Shown piece after piece: positions 4,041 through 5,381 of a stretch of 5,381 nucleotides of DNA (its first letter is position 1; the number at the start of each line of letters is the position of its first letter). Position numbers and translations under genes: made by a program. The DNA is from Deltaproteobacteria bacterium RBG_16_54_11. GTDB taxonomy: Bacteria; Desulfobacterota; B13-G15; RBG-16-54-18. Location: the NCBI GenBank assembly GCA_001797905.1, contig MGQS01000032.1:34548-39928 (forward strand). Reading direction: 5' to 3'. The notes beneath the pieces are model-generated. The model had not been told where the DNA came from and made no database searches. It saw only the letters and a list, made by a program, of their open reading frames with translations.

Positions 4041-5381
4041 TTAATTGATTTTCTTCATAACTGGTGGGCGCCACGTTCCGTTGAGTGCTTCCGGCTTAGG
4101 CCAATATATCCGCATTGTTAAATTAAAACCTTCCTGCGGGGCAGGCAGCCAATTGGGCTTCTTATCTATGCCCGGCGAGTTGGCCTGTATATAGATATCC
4201 AGCGATCCATCCGTGTTATATGTGAGATTGTCAGCGCTGTGAATAGCGTAGCGGTTTAACGGATTATCCACAAAATAACCCCCATCATTATACACGGTCA
4301 ATGACCAGAATGCATTGGCCGGCGGGGTCTTCCCCATGGGAAAATGTAAAACATACCTGTTTGCGCCGGTTAAAGAAACTCCTTTATTGTCCACCGAAGT
4401 GTTGGGATAAATAGCATCTTCGGCAAGGTTTGCACCAAGCAGGTTGAGGGCGACATACGCTCGACGCAAGTAATGTACTCCGTAACTGCCCCATTTTACA
4501 TTTATACTCCAGCCATTGGCCAAATATGAGTCCCCCGTGAAAGATTTAATTTTGCTCTGACCAGCGCTCACTGATGCTTCTAGTTTATTTCTTACTGCGG
4601 GATCAAGACTATTGATGTCGAAATCCTTACCCGGAACAATCCCAATTTCGGCTAGTTTCTTAACCATCGCAGCGTCAGCAGGCGACGGAGGATTGTCTTT
4701 GAGCAGCTTGGCAAAGTATTTGAAAAAGCTCTCGGCATCCATCTTTGCAACCCGCGCCGCAGGTGTTCTTTGTATAAAAGACGTTATATACAAAATTACA
4801 GGACTAGGGGCAAGGGCAGAAAAAATGGAGGAAGACCTGAGCGACCTCAGGGTCATCTGATCTTGCAATGTATGCACAGCCGCAAGATCATCCTGAGTGC
4901 GCTTACAGTAAAGACGGCCGAGAAGCCACACTATGTTGGTAGGTGACCTAATGATGGTAACGCCGGGAGGCAACTCACCCTGCCAATGAGGGCCTACAAT
5001 AGCAAAGTCTCCCGCTTGATTACCGGTTGTACGGGTACCAGGACTGGCAAATACATTGGTCCAGGCATCCATGAGCGGCATGAGATAATAACGGCTTCCG
5101 AAGTCTGGCAAATGCATGATGATGGGCTCTGAGGATAAGTCCAACCAGGCGTTAGAGTAAAGCAAGTCATTGCTCGGACGAACCACCGAGTTTGATGAGT
5201 GGCCGGGAAAAGTACGCAAATGCAAGAACCGATTGACTAAGGCGCCGCCCACTGTATGCCTGTTCTTTGTAATATCCATTAATACGAGCGGATAGGCATA
5301 GATATATGCTTCAATCACCCGCGGATCAGCATGCTCTGAGGGCACGGCAGGTGTTGATACTATCATGTCTTCTGACGATGA
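4041..5381 (-). CDS. DUF1254/DUF1214 domain protein, 5' end probably outside the window
   Basis: The protein has the two-domain layout of this family. The N-terminal DUF1254 part (about residues 17-175, numbering from the ATG at 5366) contains EAYIYAYPLVLMD, DLLYSNAWLDLSSEPIIMHL and YYLMPLMDAWTNVFASPGTR. The C-terminal DUF1214 part (about 317-424) contains FWSLTVYNDGGYFVDNPLNR, YNTDGSLDIYIQ, NWLPAP and FNLTMRIYWPKPEALNGTW. Such proteins are common in environmental bacteria, usually 430-480 residues and often exported; no enzymatic role is established to my knowledge. ATG 5366 gives 441 residues, but it has no good ribosome binding site, and the frame stays open for five more codons (SSSED) to the right edge. 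A longer form with a signal peptide starting outside is therefore plausible. The stop is followed by a terminator at 3902-3933. The domain call is firm; the start is not. Confidence 0.93.
   Translation of the reverse strand, partial: SSSEDMIVSTPAVPSEHADPRVIEAYIYAYPLVLMDITKNRHTVGGALVNRFLHLRTFPGHSSNSVVRPSNDLLYSNAWLDLSSEPIIMHLPDFGSRYYLMPLMDAWTNVFASPGTRTTGNQAGDFAIVGPHWQGELPPGVTIIRSPTNIVWLLGRLYCKRTQDDLAAVHTLQDQMTLRSLRSSSIFSALAPSPVILYITSFIQRTPAARVAKMDAESFFKYFAKLLKDNPPSPADAAMVKKLAEIGIVPGKDFDINSLDPAVRNKLEASVSAGQSKIKSFTGDSYLANGWSINVKWGSYGVHYLRRAYVALNLLGANLAEDAIYPNTSVDNKGVSLTGANRYVLHFPMGKTPPANAFWSLTVYNDGGYFVDNPLNRYAIHSADNLTYNTDGSLDIYIQANSPGIDKKPNWLPAPQEGFNLTMRIYWPKPEALNGTWRPPVMKKIN

Overview
The window reads as bacterial chromosome of mid GC content. 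The gene set (a stand-alone Smr protein of the GxWGATIV type, a DUF3096 membrane peptide, a LysW-like zinc ribbon, an acetolactate-synthase-like TPP enzyme, a Phd/PIN toxin-antitoxin pair and a DUF1254/DUF1214 protein) and the clear AGGAGG-type ribosome binding sites suit a Gram-negative anaerobe of the former Deltaproteobacteria, perhaps a Syntrophobacterales/Syntrophorhabdus-like lineage. That assignment is inference from family memory, not from a search. No rRNA, tRNA, CRISPR array or insertion sequence was seen.

Layout. Bases 1-209 (minus) hold the first 69 codons of a TPP-dependent enzyme leaving the left edge. A 437-base gap follows, with a candidate promoter. Then comes a 45-residue DUF3096 membrane peptide (647-784, plus). 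A structured region with two inverted repeats and a possible 48-codon leader ORF (927-1073) precedes the Smr gene (1051-1353, plus). A 52-residue zinc-ribbon gene (1405-1563, minus) converges on it. All further genes are on the minus strand: the PIN-domain toxin (1874-2281) and its Phd/YefM antitoxin (2272-2553), an exported protein with TPR-like C-terminal repeats (2859-3776), and a DUF1254/DUF1214 protein (4041 to the right edge).

The best-defined regulation belongs to the toxin-antitoxin operon. A TTGACA-17-TAAAAT promoter is overlapped by an operator with perfect 13-base arms; this geometry also places the antitoxin start at base 2553 rather than 2586. The operon lies between two direct copies (25 of 28 bases identical) of a terminator-like module at 1733-1760 and 2719-2746. 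Each forms a minus-strand intrinsic terminator, so the module may close the toxin operon and the TPR gene respectively. The arrangement also looks like a cassette inserted next to, or carrying, a duplicated terminator. A third terminator (3902-3933) closes the DUF1254 gene just before the TPR gene's promoter.

Apart from the toxin-antitoxin pair, the genes appear to be separate transcription units with unrelated jobs. I see no multi-gene novel system. The most notable points are the paired terminator repeats around the toxin-antitoxin cassette, its operator, a hidden zinc-ribbon gene, and the possible coupled leader ORF ahead of Smr.
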